Shown here in pieces: positions 27,507 through 36,687 of a stretch of 64,000 nt of DNA. Where the stretch lies: positions 2,728,001 to 2,792,000 of the forward strand of contig OZ255821.1 of the NCBI GenBank assembly GCA_965277435.1. The letters run 5' to 3'. A program made the translations under genes and the position numbers. The stretch's first letter is position 1. Each line of letters begins with the position of its first letter. The notes under the pieces were generated by a model, which saw only the letters and a program-made list of their open reading frames with translations, was not told where the DNA came from and made no database searches. Source of the stretch: Bog-105 sp965277435 (GTDB lineage Bacteria > Acidobacteriota > Terriglobia > Bryobacterales > Bryobacteraceae).

Positions 27507-28508
27507 CTACGGCTTGGCTGTAATTGCTAAAAGCTTCTTGGGATCGAGCTTCCACTCGGTCCCGAACTTGTAATTCGACAGCCACACAGCCCCTCTACCT
27601 GCGCGGATGGCATCGCCGCCTTCTCCCACAAATTGCTGAGTGACTTTGTTTGACGCCGGATCAATCCGCGAAATCGGAAAACCGAAGGAAGTGGCCCAAA
27701 CCGATCCCTCTCCTGCGGAGATGTCGCCGCCGGGGCCGGGGATGCCGATGGGAATGGTCGCTTCCACTTGACTGGTTTGGGGCGAGATGCGAGTGATGGA
27801 GCCATCGCCCTGGTTGAGAGTCCAAACCGCGCCTTCGCCAGATGTGAGGAATCTCGGTTCCGGTCCGACCGGTATCGTCGTTACCACTTTGTTCGTCGCC
27901 GGGTCCACCCGAACCACGGTATTTTGTTTCGTACACGACACCCAAACAGACTCAAACCCGAAAGCCGCGTTGTAACAGCCCTCCGGAAGCTGAATGGTTG
28001 CGATCACCTTATTGGTTGTAGGGTCGAACCGAGCGAGCGTGCTGGTTTTGTCCGTCAGGAGCCACACGCTGCCGGCGCCGGTGGTCAACCCACCCTCTGA
28101 ATCCGCGATGCCCGTGGCAATCGACTTGCTAATTTGGCCCGTCTCCAGATCGACGCGAGCCATTGTCCGATCTCCGCAATTGGGGACCCACAGGCTGCCG
28201 AAACCAACGGCTAAGCCGGAACAAGGTTTATGGAATCCGGTGATGACTTGGGAAATTCTATTTGTACGCGGGTCGATCCTGGTGACATTGTTCTTGGGAC
28301 TATTGGAAACCCAAACGTTGTCTCCGACGGCAATCCAATCGGGTGAACCGGGAACGTCGAATTTCGCTTCCGGCGTTGCCTTCGAAAGCGGGAATTTTAC
28401 GTGCGAATCGCTAACGCCGGGTTTCGGTGGAAGTGGATGATGCTGCTGTTGTGCGAAAACAAGGCTGCTGAGCAAAACAGCGGCGGTTATAACGCGTCGG
28501 GTAATCAT
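27507..28508 (-). CDS. Exported YncE/Vgb-like seven-bladed beta-propeller protein
   Basis: This is a 333-residue protein with a signal peptide (MITRRVITAAVLLSSLVFAQ). It carries repeated blades such as GDNVWVSNSPKNNVTRIDPRTN, GFGSLWVPNCGDRTMARVD and GFESVWVSCTKQNTVVRVD (only partly quoted), the pattern of streptogramin-lyase and YncE-like propellers. Most such proteins bind ligands rather than catalyse; the Vgb lyase residues were not identified. It lies tail to tail with the TonB receptor gene. Confidence 0.82.
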   Translation of the reverse strand: MITRRVITAAVLLSSLVFAQQQHHPLPPKPGVSDSHVKFPLSKATPEAKFDVPGSPDWIAVGDNVWVSNSPKNNVTRIDPRTNRISQVITGFHKPCSGLAVGFGSLWVPNCGDRTMARVDLETGQISKSIATGIADSEGGLTTGAGSVWLLTDKTSTLARFDPTTNKVIATIQLPEGCYNAAFGFESVWVSCTKQNTVVRVDPATNKVVTTIPVGPEPRFLTSGEGAVWTLNQGDGSITRISPQTSQVEATIPIGIPGPGGDISAGEGSVWATSFGFPISRIDPASNKVTQQFVGEGGDAIRAGRGAVWLSNYKFGTEWKLDPKKLLAITAKP

Positions 28509-28530
28509 GGGAAGTTAGGCCAGTATAGAC

Positions 28531-28548
28531 GCTGAAAGAACTTTCAGC
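28531..28548. promoter_or_regulatory. Perfect inverted repeat upstream of the propeller gene
   Basis: GCTGAAAG and CTTTCAGC are exact reverse complements separated by AA, 23 bases upstream of the propeller start on the minus strand. The position suits an operator. A T-rich run follows on the plus strand, so a weak terminator is an alternative. Confidence 0.45.
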
Positions 28549-28706
28549 TATTTGTTTCTTCTATCTGCCGCATCAGTGATTTTCGAGGCTCAACGTGATA
28601 CGTTAACTAGAAGCACCAGGGAGCGCCGTCCCCGTCTACGACGTTTAATCCTTGCTAAAAGACACCCCGTTGGTGATCCTGAGCTCCCACATTCAAGGAT
28701 CAACGC

Positions 28707-31700
28707 ATGAGAAAGCGAATACCGGGCGTATTCCTGACAGCCACTGTGGCTGCCATCGCTCTACACGTATTTGCACACGCGCAAACGGCCAACGCACCTG
28801 CAGCCTCTGCGTCTACCGCACCGAGCGGCTATTTTGAATCCAAAATCCAGCCGATTTTCCAGAAAAGCTGCTACGCCTGCCACGCTACAGCAGCTATGTC
28901 CGGGTTGCGTGTGGATTCCATGGCGGGCCTGCTCAAAGGTGGCAATTCGGGACCGGCCATCGTGCCTGGCAACCCCGACAAAAGCCTGCTGATTGTCGCG
29001 GTACGGCAAACCGATAACGATCTCAAGATGCCGAAGGGCGGGAAACTCGCTCCTGCGGAAGTCGCCGCGCTCGAGGAGTGGGTGAAGATGGGCGCTCCTG
29101 GCCCAGGTGCCAGCGCGGCCGCCGTTGTTACCGGAAAAGGCGCAGTGAGTACCGCGTCCCCTGCAGCCGATTATTTCGAAACGCGCGTCCGTCCGATTTT
29201 CGCGAATAACTGCTATGGGTGCCATACCGCGGCGGCCACCTCCGGCCTGCGGGTCGATTCGCTGGCATCCTTACTCAAGGGCGGTAACTCGGGTCCGGCG
29301 ATTGTGCCTGGCGATCCAGAGAAGAGTCTTCTCATTCAGGCGGTAGCGCAAACGGGCGAACTCAAAATGCCCAAAGGTGGGCATTTGAAGCCGGAAGAAA
29401 TAGCAGTGCTGAAGGACTGGGTGAAGATGGGCGCTCCCTGGCCTAACTCGACCGCTTCCGCTGCGGCCATTCCGGCCGGTCCAAGAGTAACCGCCGAACA
29501 GAAGAAATTCTGGTCGTTTCAGCCGGTTCATCACCTCGCGATTCCGGCAGTTACGGACAGGAAATGGGCTACTACCGACTTAGACAAATTCGTTCTGGCG
29601 AAGTTAGAGAAAGACGGGTTGCAGCCTGTTCCTTTCACAGACAAACGAACGTTGATTCGGCGGGCTACCTATGATCTGACAGGTTTGCCGCCCACCGCTG
29701 AAGAGGTTGATGGGTTCGAGAAGGATCGCTCGGCACAGGCCTACGAACACCTGCTGGACCGGTTACTGGCCTCGCCGCGTTATGGAGAACGCTGGGGGCG
29801 TCACTGGCTAGATGTAGTGCGCTATGGCGAAGACGACGTGCGCGGGCTAGATCCTATGGGCCGTGGCTATATGCCTTGGAATGGCGCCTACATTTACCGG
29901 GATTGGGTAATCCAGGCATTTAACCAGGACATGCCTTACAGCACGTTTGTGCGCGCGCAGCTGGCCGGGGACTTACTGCCCGCAAAAGATCGCGATAAGT
30001 TACTCGCCGGAACGGCCATGTTAGGACAGGGACCGTGGATCTGGGACCAGGCGGAGCCGGTTCAAGGCAGAGCCGACGAGCGGAACGAGCGTGTCGACAT
30101 GGTGACGCGCGGGCTGTTAGGGCTCACGGTGGCTTGCGCCCGCTGTCACAACCACAAATACGATCCCATCATGCAGAAGGATTACTACGCGTTGATCGGT
30201 GTCTTCGCCAGCACGACTTACAACGAGTATCCGGTCAGTTCAAAGGCCACAGTCCTTGCCTGGCAGCGGAAGCAAGACGAGGCCACTGCGCTGCAGAAGG
30301 AGCTGAGGGAGTTTTCGCAAAACGAAGCCGAGCAATTGGCCGAGATCCAGGCACACCAGACTTCCAAGTACATGGTGGCGGCGTGGCGCATAAGTGGCGA
30401 GCCGAAGATGCCGCTGGACGTGGTTGCCTCCAAGGATAAGTGCGATCCCGAGATGCTGGAGCGCTGGGTAAAGTACCTGTCGACGCCGAAGAAGCAATAC
30501 CTGTACTTAAAAGACTGGCAGGCCATGGTGACAGCCGGCGGCAGCGAAGATGAAGCAAAAACGCTTGGCGACAGTTATCAAAAGCTCGTCTTGAGCGTGA
30601 TGCTCGATGCCAGGAAAATCAAAAAAGAAAACGAAATCATCAAGGCGAAGGCGAACGTTCCGGAACGGCTGGAACGCGACGCGAAACCAAACGAATTTGA
30701 GACCGACGACCAGTTTTGCCCGGGCTGCAACCTGGAGTTGAAGACGCTGCCGGCCGACAACGCGAAATTGTGGGTCGATTTATTCCTGCGTTCGCTCGAT
30801 TCGCCGGACGATGAGAGAGCTAAACCGGGTTTGTTTGTGTTTCGCGGCTGGGCGTTAAACCGGCGTTTGAGTCCGGAGTGGCAGGAGCACATGGATGCCC
30901 TGAACAAGCAGATTGAAGAATTAGAGAAAGCCAGCAAAGATGCCAGCTTCCCCTTCATGCATGGCGTGGCGGACAAGCCAAAGCCGGTGAATGTGGCGGT
31001 GAATCTGCGCGGCAATCCGCACAATCTGGGCGACGAAGTGCCGCGTCATTTTCCCGAGGTGTTGTCCCCAGGCGATCCGAAGCCGTTCTCGCAAGGGAGC
31101 GGCCGGTTGGAACTGGCGAACGATGTGGTGGGAAGCGGTTTAGCGGCACGTGTTTTTGTGAACCGCGTTTGGAAGTGGCACTTCTCTACGGGAATCGTGA
31201 ACACACCGGATAACTTCGGGAAAGCGGGCGATCCGCCGAGTAATCCCGAATTGCTGGAATATCTGGCTGACTATTTTGTGCAAAACGGCATGTCGTTGAA
31301 GAAGTTACAAAAACAGATCATGCTGTCGTCGGTTTACCGGCTGTCGAGTGAAGATTTGAAGGCGAACGATGAGAAAGATCCGGCTAATCGTTTGTACTGG
31401 CGCTTTAACCGGCAGCGGCTGGATGCTGAGGAGATTCGGGATTCCGTGTTGTTTGCGGCCGGGTCACTTGATCTGAAAAAGGTCGGCGGACCATCCGCCG
31501 ATTTCGGCGATGACAACACCCGCCGCACGGTCTACTGCAAGATCAGCCGTTTCCGCATGAACAACTTTCTGCAGGTTTTCGATTTCCCCAATCCGTCCTT
31601 TACCGCCGAGCAGCGCTTCAGTACGATCGTTCCACTGCAGCGGCTTTACTTCATGAACAGCAATTTTGTCTACAAGCAGGCGGACGAAGTGGCTGAACAT

Positions 31701-31916
31701 GTCTTTAAAGCCGGCGACGACGAAGCTCGTATCCGGCAGGCTTACCGGCTGTTGTATGGCCGGACGCCGACACCGAAGGAAGAAGCGCTGGGCATGAACT
31801 TCCTGCACAGCACGCCTGATTTGAAGGGCGAGACAATTACCGGGCAGCCGACAACCGCCTGGAAGGAGTACGCGCGAGTGCTCCTGAGTGCCAACGAATT
31901 TGAGTTCGTGAACTAA
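28707..31916 (+). CDS. DUF1549/DUF1553 heme protein with duplicated cytochrome c domain
   Basis: This 1069-residue exported protein has a signal peptide followed by two near-identical PSCyt1-type cytochrome domains (about residues 42-131 with CYACH, 156-244 with CYGCH). It then has DUF1549 (motif CARCHNHKYDP) and DUF1553 (LAARVFVNRVWKWHF). A long charged helical region separates the last two. It is a paralogue of the gene at 8284-11424 but has two N-terminal heme domains and no LamG insert. It is followed 24 bases later by its DUF1501 partner. Role unknown; periplasmic redox or polysaccharide work is plausible. Confidence 0.88.
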   Translation: MRKRIPGVFLTATVAAIALHVFAHAQTANAPAASASTAPSGYFESKIQPIFQKSCYACHATAAMSGLRVDSMAGLLKGGNSGPAIVPGNPDKSLLIVAVRQTDNDLKMPKGGKLAPAEVAALEEWVKMGAPGPGASAAAVVTGKGAVSTASPAADYFETRVRPIFANNCYGCHTAAATSGLRVDSLASLLKGGNSGPAIVPGDPEKSLLIQAVAQTGELKMPKGGHLKPEEIAVLKDWVKMGAPWPNSTASAAAIPAGPRVTAEQKKFWSFQPVHHLAIPAVTDRKWATTDLDKFVLAKLEKDGLQPVPFTDKRTLIRRATYDLTGLPPTAEEVDGFEKDRSAQAYEHLLDRLLASPRYGERWGRHWLDVVRYGEDDVRGLDPMGRGYMPWNGAYIYRDWVIQAFNQDMPYSTFVRAQLAGDLLPAKDRDKLLAGTAMLGQGPWIWDQAEPVQGRADERNERVDMVTRGLLGLTVACARCHNHKYDPIMQKDYYALIGVFASTTYNEYPVSSKATVLAWQRKQDEATALQKELREFSQNEAEQLAEIQAHQTSKYMVAAWRISGEPKMPLDVVASKDKCDPEMLERWVKYLSTPKKQYLYLKDWQAMVTAGGSEDEAKTLGDSYQKLVLSVMLDARKIKKENEIIKAKANVPERLERDAKPNEFETDDQFCPGCNLELKTLPADNAKLWVDLFLRSLDSPDDERAKPGLFVFRGWALNRRLSPEWQEHMDALNKQIEELEKASKDASFPFMHGVADKPKPVNVAVNLRGNPHNLGDEVPRHFPEVLSPGDPKPFSQGSGRLELANDVVGSGLAARVFVNRVWKWHFSTGIVNTPDNFGKAGDPPSNPELLEYLADYFVQNGMSLKKLQKQIMLSSVYRLSSEDLKANDEKDPANRLYWRFNRQRLDAEEIRDSVLFAAGSLDLKKVGGPSADFGDDNTRRTVYCKISRFRMNNFLQVFDFPNPSFTAEQRFSTIVPLQRLYFMNSNFVYKQADEVAEHVFKAGDDEARIRQAYRLLYGRTPTPKEEALGMNFLHSTPDLKGETITGQPTTAWKEYARVLLSANEFEFVN
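28830..29438 (+). repeat. Tandem duplication of a cytochrome c domain
   Basis: Protein segments 42-131 and 156-244 align nearly throughout. Shared runs include SGLRVDS, LLKGGNSGPAIVPG, LKMPKGG and WVKMGAP. The DNA copies differ at many third positions, so the duplication is not recent. Confidence 0.85.
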
Positions 31917-31940
31917 AAGATAGCGAGAGAGAAAGCAGCT

Positions 31941-33386
31941 ATGAGAAGACATCCTAATCCTGGCCAGCCGTTTTCGAGGCGGGAGGCGCTGTGCCGGATG
32001 GGCGGCGGCTTCGGCATGTTGAGTTTTGCCAGCCTGGCCGGATCGATGGCCAAGGCGGCCAGTACGGGCGGACCCTCGCCCTGGCTGATCGATAAGCCGG
32101 GTTTCAAGCCGAAAGCAAAGCGAGTCATTTTTCTGTTCATGAACGGCGGCTTATCGCAGGTCGATAGTTTCGATCCGAAACCGGCGCTGACTAAGTACGA
32201 CGGCCAGCCGATGCCCGGAGGCGTCCTCGCGCACGAGCGAAAAGTCGGAAACTTGATGAGGTCTCCGTTCACGTTCGAAAAGTACGGACATAACGGCACT
32301 GAAGTAAGCGAGCTGTTTCCCCATCTCGGCTCCGTCGTAGATGACCTTTGCATCGTGCGCTCGGTGTACACCGATATCCCAAATCATGAGCCCGCTCTGA
32401 TCATGATGAACACCGGGGCGAACGTAACCGGGCGTCCGTCGATGGGCTCGTGGCTCACGTATGGCTTGGGCACAGATAACCAGAACTTGCCCGGTTTTGT
32501 TGTGTTATGCCCGGAAGTCCCGACCACCGTTGGGCCGCCACTCTGGAGTTCTGGATTTCTACCGCCGGTTCACCAGGGCACTTACATCTCCGATAACAAC
32601 AAAGAACGCAAATTTGATGCGGAGAAGCTGATTCCGAATATTCAGAATAAGAAGTTCGATATGCAGCGGCAGCGCAAAGAACTCGATCTGTTGTCGCAGC
32701 TCGATCATCTGCAGATGCAGGGCGATCAGGACGATCCGCAACTAGAGGCCACCCTGCAATCGATGGAGACGGCGTATCACATGCAGACGGAAGCGCCGGA
32801 TGTCTTCAACGTGAGTAAGGAAAGCGAGGCAGTGCAGAAGCTTTACGGCGAGGGCAGTACCGCGCGCGGCTGTCTGATGGCAGCACGCCTGGTCGAACGC
32901 GGTGTGCGTATGGTGCAGGTCTATTATGCGAAGGGCGATCCTTGGGATCACCATTTCGACATTCAATTGCACCGCAAGAACGCGCACGATTCCGATCAAC
33001 CGTTTGCGGCCCTGGTCAAAGATTTGAAGTCACGTGGCTTGTTGGACGAAACGCTGATCGTTTGCGGCTCTGAATTCGGCCGCACGCCGGTAGTTGAAAC
33101 CGGCAGCGGATTTAATGGTGGACAGACCCACGCCGGCCGCGACCATAACCCGCACGGCTTCTCCATCTGGATGGCCGGCGGCGGCGTGAAACCCGGAATG
33201 GTTTACGGCGCAACCGACGATTTCGGCTGGAAAGCAATCGACAAGCCGGTCCACGTACACGATATTCATGCCACGATTTTGCACCTGCTCGGCATCAATC
33301 ACCTGAAATTGACGTATCGGTATAGCGGCCGCGATTTCCGGCTAACCGATGTATCCGGCAATGTAATTACCGATCTAATCGCTTAA
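31941..33386 (+). CDS. DUF1501 family protein with Tat-type signal
   Basis: This 481-residue DUF1501 protein begins with an SRREAL twin-arginine motif and a hydrophobic GGFGMLSFASLAG stretch, implying Tat export. Family motifs are LFMNGGLSQVDSFDPKP, IPNHEPALIMMNTG, CGSEFGRTP and GRDHNPHGFSIWMAGGG. It is paired with the DUF1549/DUF1553 gene upstream, as at 6812-11424 on the other strand. The two DUF1501 proteins are clearly homologous but not close copies. Catalytic activity is unknown. Confidence 0.88.
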   Translation: MRRHPNPGQPFSRREALCRMGGGFGMLSFASLAGSMAKAASTGGPSPWLIDKPGFKPKAKRVIFLFMNGGLSQVDSFDPKPALTKYDGQPMPGGVLAHERKVGNLMRSPFTFEKYGHNGTEVSELFPHLGSVVDDLCIVRSVYTDIPNHEPALIMMNTGANVTGRPSMGSWLTYGLGTDNQNLPGFVVLCPEVPTTVGPPLWSSGFLPPVHQGTYISDNNKERKFDAEKLIPNIQNKKFDMQRQRKELDLLSQLDHLQMQGDQDDPQLEATLQSMETAYHMQTEAPDVFNVSKESEAVQKLYGEGSTARGCLMAARLVERGVRMVQVYYAKGDPWDHHFDIQLHRKNAHDSDQPFAALVKDLKSRGLLDETLIVCGSEFGRTPVVETGSGFNGGQTHAGRDHNPHGFSIWMAGGGVKPGMVYGATDDFGWKAIDKPVHVHDIHATILHLLGINHLKLTYRYSGRDFRLTDVSGNVITDLIA

Positions 33387-33393
33387 ACTGCCC

Positions 33394-34020
33394 GTGATCA
33401 AGCGCGTTCTGTGTTGTTTCAGTCTGGCCACCCTGCTTCTGGCGGAAACGCCTTCCAAGCTGAACATATATTCCTTCAATCTGCCTGATATTAAGGGCAA
33501 AATGGTTTCGTTCGAGCAATTCAAGGGGAAAGCACTTCTGATTGTGAACGTGGCGAGTAACTCGAGTTATACGCCGCAGTACCAAGGTCTGGAAACTCTC
33601 TATGGACAATACAAGGCGGCCGGCCTGGTTGTTCTCGCTTTTCCTTCGAATGATTTTGGCGCGGAAGAACCGGATTCAGAGCCGAAGATTGAAGCGTTCT
33701 GCCAGGAACAGTATCATGTTACCTTTCCGCTCTTCTCGAAGGTGGCCACGCGAGGCGATGACGTTACTCCGCTGTTCCATTATCTAACCAAAGAGGCTAA
33801 CCCCAAGCTGAAGGGCGATGTCCATTGGAATTTCTCGAAGTTTGTGATTGATCGCAAAGGCAAGCTAACGGCGCGTTTCGAGGCCGATGTAGAGCCCGAT
33901 GATCCTGATTTGCTCGTAGCAGTAGAAGCCGCGCTCTCCGGCAAGCAGGGCGCCGAGCCAAAGCCTCAGCCCGATTCTCCCACCGATGCCAGACGACGTC
34001 CCACCCGCGCTGAAGAATAA
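33394..34020 (+). CDS. Glutathione-peroxidase-fold protein lacking the catalytic cysteine
   Basis: This 208-residue protein has a signal peptide (MIKRVLCCFSLATLLLAE) and the GPx fold: FEQFKGKALLIVNVAS, TPQYQGLE, and FPLFSKV and WNFSKFVID with the conserved Trp/Asn. The peroxidatic Cys or Sec position (usual motif NVASxCG) is Ser57, codon TCG at 33562-33564. The usual FPCNQFG is FPSNDFG, so the second Cys and the catalytic Gln are also lost. It should not work as a classical peroxidase. It starts with GTG 7 bases after the DUF1501 stop, so it probably belongs to that operon. The C-terminal tail is Pro/Arg-rich. Confidence 0.85.
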   Translation: MIKRVLCCFSLATLLLAETPSKLNIYSFNLPDIKGKMVSFEQFKGKALLIVNVASNSSYTPQYQGLETLYGQYKAAGLVVLAFPSNDFGAEEPDSEPKIEAFCQEQYHVTFPLFSKVATRGDDVTPLFHYLTKEANPKLKGDVHWNFSKFVIDRKGKLTARFEADVEPDDPDLLVAVEAALSGKQGAEPKPQPDSPTDARRRPTRAEE

Positions 34021-34073
34021 ACCGGCGCTGCGTGTTATGACAAGATGGACCTGGAAAAGTCCGCCATCCATTC

Positions 34074-35393
34074 ATGTCTCTGTCGAATGCAAGATCGTCT
34101 GTTCGCTCCGATAACGCGCCTGACGCGATCCCTGCGCATCAAATTCCACAGGCCGTAGAAGAAGAATTAAGGGGTACGTCCTTCATAGACGTACACACCC
34201 ACTTATTCATGCCTTCTCTCGGGAAGCTTGGACTTTGGGGCATCGATGAGCTACTCACATATCACTATCTGGAAGCCGAGTTGTTCCGGTTTTCACCTGT
34301 TAAGCCAGATGAGTATTGGGCGCTTTCGAAACGAAGCCAGGCAGACTTGATTTGGCGCACGCTGTTCGTGGAGAACACACCCATTTCCGAAGCCACCCGC
34401 GGAGTGCTGTCCGTGATGAGCGCGTTTTCCCTAGACACCAGCGCCAATGATCTCTCGGCAGCTCGTGGCTTCTTCGAGCAACAGGATTCGGAAGCTCATA
34501 TTCGCAAAGTGTTCAGCCTCGCTGGAATTAGTGAGGTTGCTATGACTAACGACCCGCTCGATCCGGCAGAAAGCAGCCTTTGGGAAGCTGGCGCTGCTGC
34601 TGATCCACAGTTTCATGCAGTTCTGCGGCTGGATCGGATTCTGAATAAGTGGGAGCAGCACTGGGAGGTTTTGAGTCAGAAAGGCTACCGGGTGGCCCAG
34701 CAGCTCGGTGATGAAACCGTGCTAGAGGTCCGGCGATTTCTGGCTGATTGTTGCGGCCGCATGCGTCCCGTCTACATGGCCTGCTCACTGCCGGATAAGT
34801 TCGCTTATCCGGAAAACAGCACTCGCAGCCGTTTACTGCAGGAAGCAGTAGTTCCGGCGTGCCGCGAGTTTGACATTCCCCTTTCTTTGATGATCGGCGT
34901 GCGTTACCAAGTCAATCCGGCGATTCGCCTGGCAGGTGACGCGGCAGGCCATGCCGATCTTCGCGCCCTCGAACACCTCTGCCGCGAATTTCCGGACAAT
35001 CGCTTTCTCGTTAGCGTGCTCAGCCGTGAGAATCAGCATGAACTTTGCGTGTACGCTCGGAAGTTCAGCAATCTGTTGCCATTTGGCTGCTGGTGGTTCT
35101 TGAATAATCCTTCCATAGTCGAGGAAGTCATTCGCGAGAGAATCGAGATGCTGGGCACCAGTTTCATTCCGCAGCACTCCGACGCCCGCGTTCTCGAACA
35201 GGTGATCTATAAGTGGAGAAACACGCGACGCACCATGACACCTATTCTTGCCAACACTTATGAGTTATTAGCTCAGGATGGCCGGCCCGTGACCCGGGTG
35301 AACATCAAACATGATATTAACCAGCTGTTCCGCTCGAATTTCGAACGCTGGGTAAGGCTGCCTGTTTCTCATGAGCGCCATCGCACCGTCTGA
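34074..35393 (+). CDS. Uronate-isomerase-like amidohydrolase-fold protein
   Basis: This 439-residue protein resembles glucuronate/uronate isomerases. It has the metal-binding IDVHTHLF motif at about residue 38, the GIDELLTYHYLEAE region typical of the family, and WWFLNNPSIVEEVIRER and TPILANTYEL near the C-terminus. It would convert D-glucuronate or D-galacturonate to the keto-uronate in the cytosol. The next gene is a hexuronate-type transporter overlapping it by 23 bases, which supports the call. It is shorter than Escherichia coli UxaC and divergent from it, so the substrate may differ. Confidence 0.78.
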   Translation: MSLSNARSSVRSDNAPDAIPAHQIPQAVEEELRGTSFIDVHTHLFMPSLGKLGLWGIDELLTYHYLEAELFRFSPVKPDEYWALSKRSQADLIWRTLFVENTPISEATRGVLSVMSAFSLDTSANDLSAARGFFEQQDSEAHIRKVFSLAGISEVAMTNDPLDPAESSLWEAGAAADPQFHAVLRLDRILNKWEQHWEVLSQKGYRVAQQLGDETVLEVRRFLADCCGRMRPVYMACSLPDKFAYPENSTRSRLLQEAVVPACREFDIPLSLMIGVRYQVNPAIRLAGDAAGHADLRALEHLCREFPDNRFLVSVLSRENQHELCVYARKFSNLLPFGCWWFLNNPSIVEEVIRERIEMLGTSFIPQHSDARVLEQVIYKWRNTRRTMTPILANTYELLAQDGRPVTRVNIKHDINQLFRSNFERWVRLPVSHERHRTV

Positions 35394-36687
35394 GTTTGCA
35401 GGGCCGTCGAAGTCCGGGACAATCCGCTATTTCCGCTGGTACATCTGCGGACTGCTGCTTTACGCGACCACAGTAAATTACGTCGATCGCGCGGTGCTTG
35501 GCATTCTCGAGCCGACGATTGCGCGCGATCTGCACTGGAACAACACCGAATACGGGACGATCAGCGCCGTCTTTCAAATTGGCTACGCGATCATGATGCC
35601 GTTAGCCGGCCGGTTAATCGACTGGCTGGGGCTGCGGCTCGGGTACTCGTTGTCGACGCTTCTCTGGAGCGTGTCATCGATCAGTCACGCCTTCGCGCGC
35701 ACAGGAACCGAGTTCGCGTTGGCACGCCTCGGCCTCGGGCTGGGAGAAGCCGCCAATTTTCCAGCTTGCATCAAAGCTGTCGCCGACTGGTTTCCGCGGC
35801 GCGAGCGTGCTTTGGCAACGGGCATATTCAATGGTGGATCGAACCTCGGCGCGGTAATCGCACCGCTCACGGTTCCTATTGTTACCGCGCATTTTGGCTG
35901 GCGTGCCGCATTCGTTTTTACGGGATCGCTCAGCTTGTCATGGGTGATCTTGTGGTCCCTGATTTACCGGGAGCCGGAAGCTCATCCGAAACTCTCGAGC
36001 GAAGAGTTGGCGCTCATTCGCTCCGATCGGGAAGAGACATTCGTTCAATCGGTTCCGTACCGCGAGTTGCTCGACAAGCGCGCCGCCTGGGCGTTCTTCA
36101 TTGGCAAACTTTTCACCGATCCTGTGTGGTGGTTTTATTTGTTCTGGCTGCCGGGATTTCTCAACCAGAAATATCATCTCGATTTAACCCATATCGGCGC
36201 GCCTCTGATTGCCGTGTATGCCGTGTCGGCGATTGGCTCCATCGCGGGAGGCTGGCTCTCTTCCTTCCTGTTGTCGCGAGGCTGGGCAGTCGCGACGGCC
36301 CGCAAAACCACCATGCTGGTATGCGCGTTGTGTGTCACGGCTGTGGTTTTCGTTCCTTCGGCCGCAGGCGATCTCTGGCTGACAGTTAGTTTGATCGCCA
36401 TCGCTGCTGCTGCTCATCAGGGCTGGTCGGCCAATCTATTTACGCTGGCTTCCGATTATTTTCCTCGTGCGGCAGTGAGTTCAGTGGTTGGTTTGGGAGG
36501 CTTTGCAGGAGCCTTGGGAGGGGCGTTCGTGCAGCGCGGCATCGGCAAATGGCTGGATGCTTCCGGCAACGCTTATGGACCGTTGTTTATTATTGCGGGT
36601 ACGATCTATTTATTTGCTTTGCTGATCATCCAGGTTTTATTGCCCAGGTTTCAAGGCTCAACGCAGCAAGTCACTGAAGAAGGTTAA
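35371..36687 (+). CDS. MFS hexuronate-type transporter (ACS family)
   Basis: This 438-residue protein has about 12 membrane segments. The N-terminal region (RYFRWYICGLLLYATTVNYV, then DRAVLG) and the ARLGLGLGEAANFPA motif match the anion:cation symporter branch that contains ExuT and GudP. Uptake of hexuronates or related sugar acids fits the overlapping uronate isomerase gene. The start ATG lies inside the end of that gene. It converges with the ABC ATPase gene and overlaps it by four bases. Confidence 0.82.
   Translation: MSAIAPSEFAGPSKSGTIRYFRWYICGLLLYATTVNYVDRAVLGILEPTIARDLHWNNTEYGTISAVFQIGYAIMMPLAGRLIDWLGLRLGYSLSTLLWSVSSISHAFARTGTEFALARLGLGLGEAANFPACIKAVADWFPRRERALATGIFNGGSNLGAVIAPLTVPIVTAHFGWRAAFVFTGSLSLSWVILWSLIYREPEAHPKLSSEELALIRSDREETFVQSVPYRELLDKRAAWAFFIGKLFTDPVWWFYLFWLPGFLNQKYHLDLTHIGAPLIAVYAVSAIGSIAGGWLSSFLLSRGWAVATARKTTMLVCALCVTAVVFVPSAAGDLWLTVSLIAIAAAAHQGWSANLFTLASDYFPRAAVSSVVGLGGFAGALGGAFVQRGIGKWLDASGNAYGPLFIIAGTIYLFALLIIQVLLPRFQGSTQQVTEEG

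Noticed and set aside
33562..33564. Selenocysteine in the glutathione-peroxidase homologue
   Set aside because: The codon at the catalytic position is TCG (Ser), not TGA.
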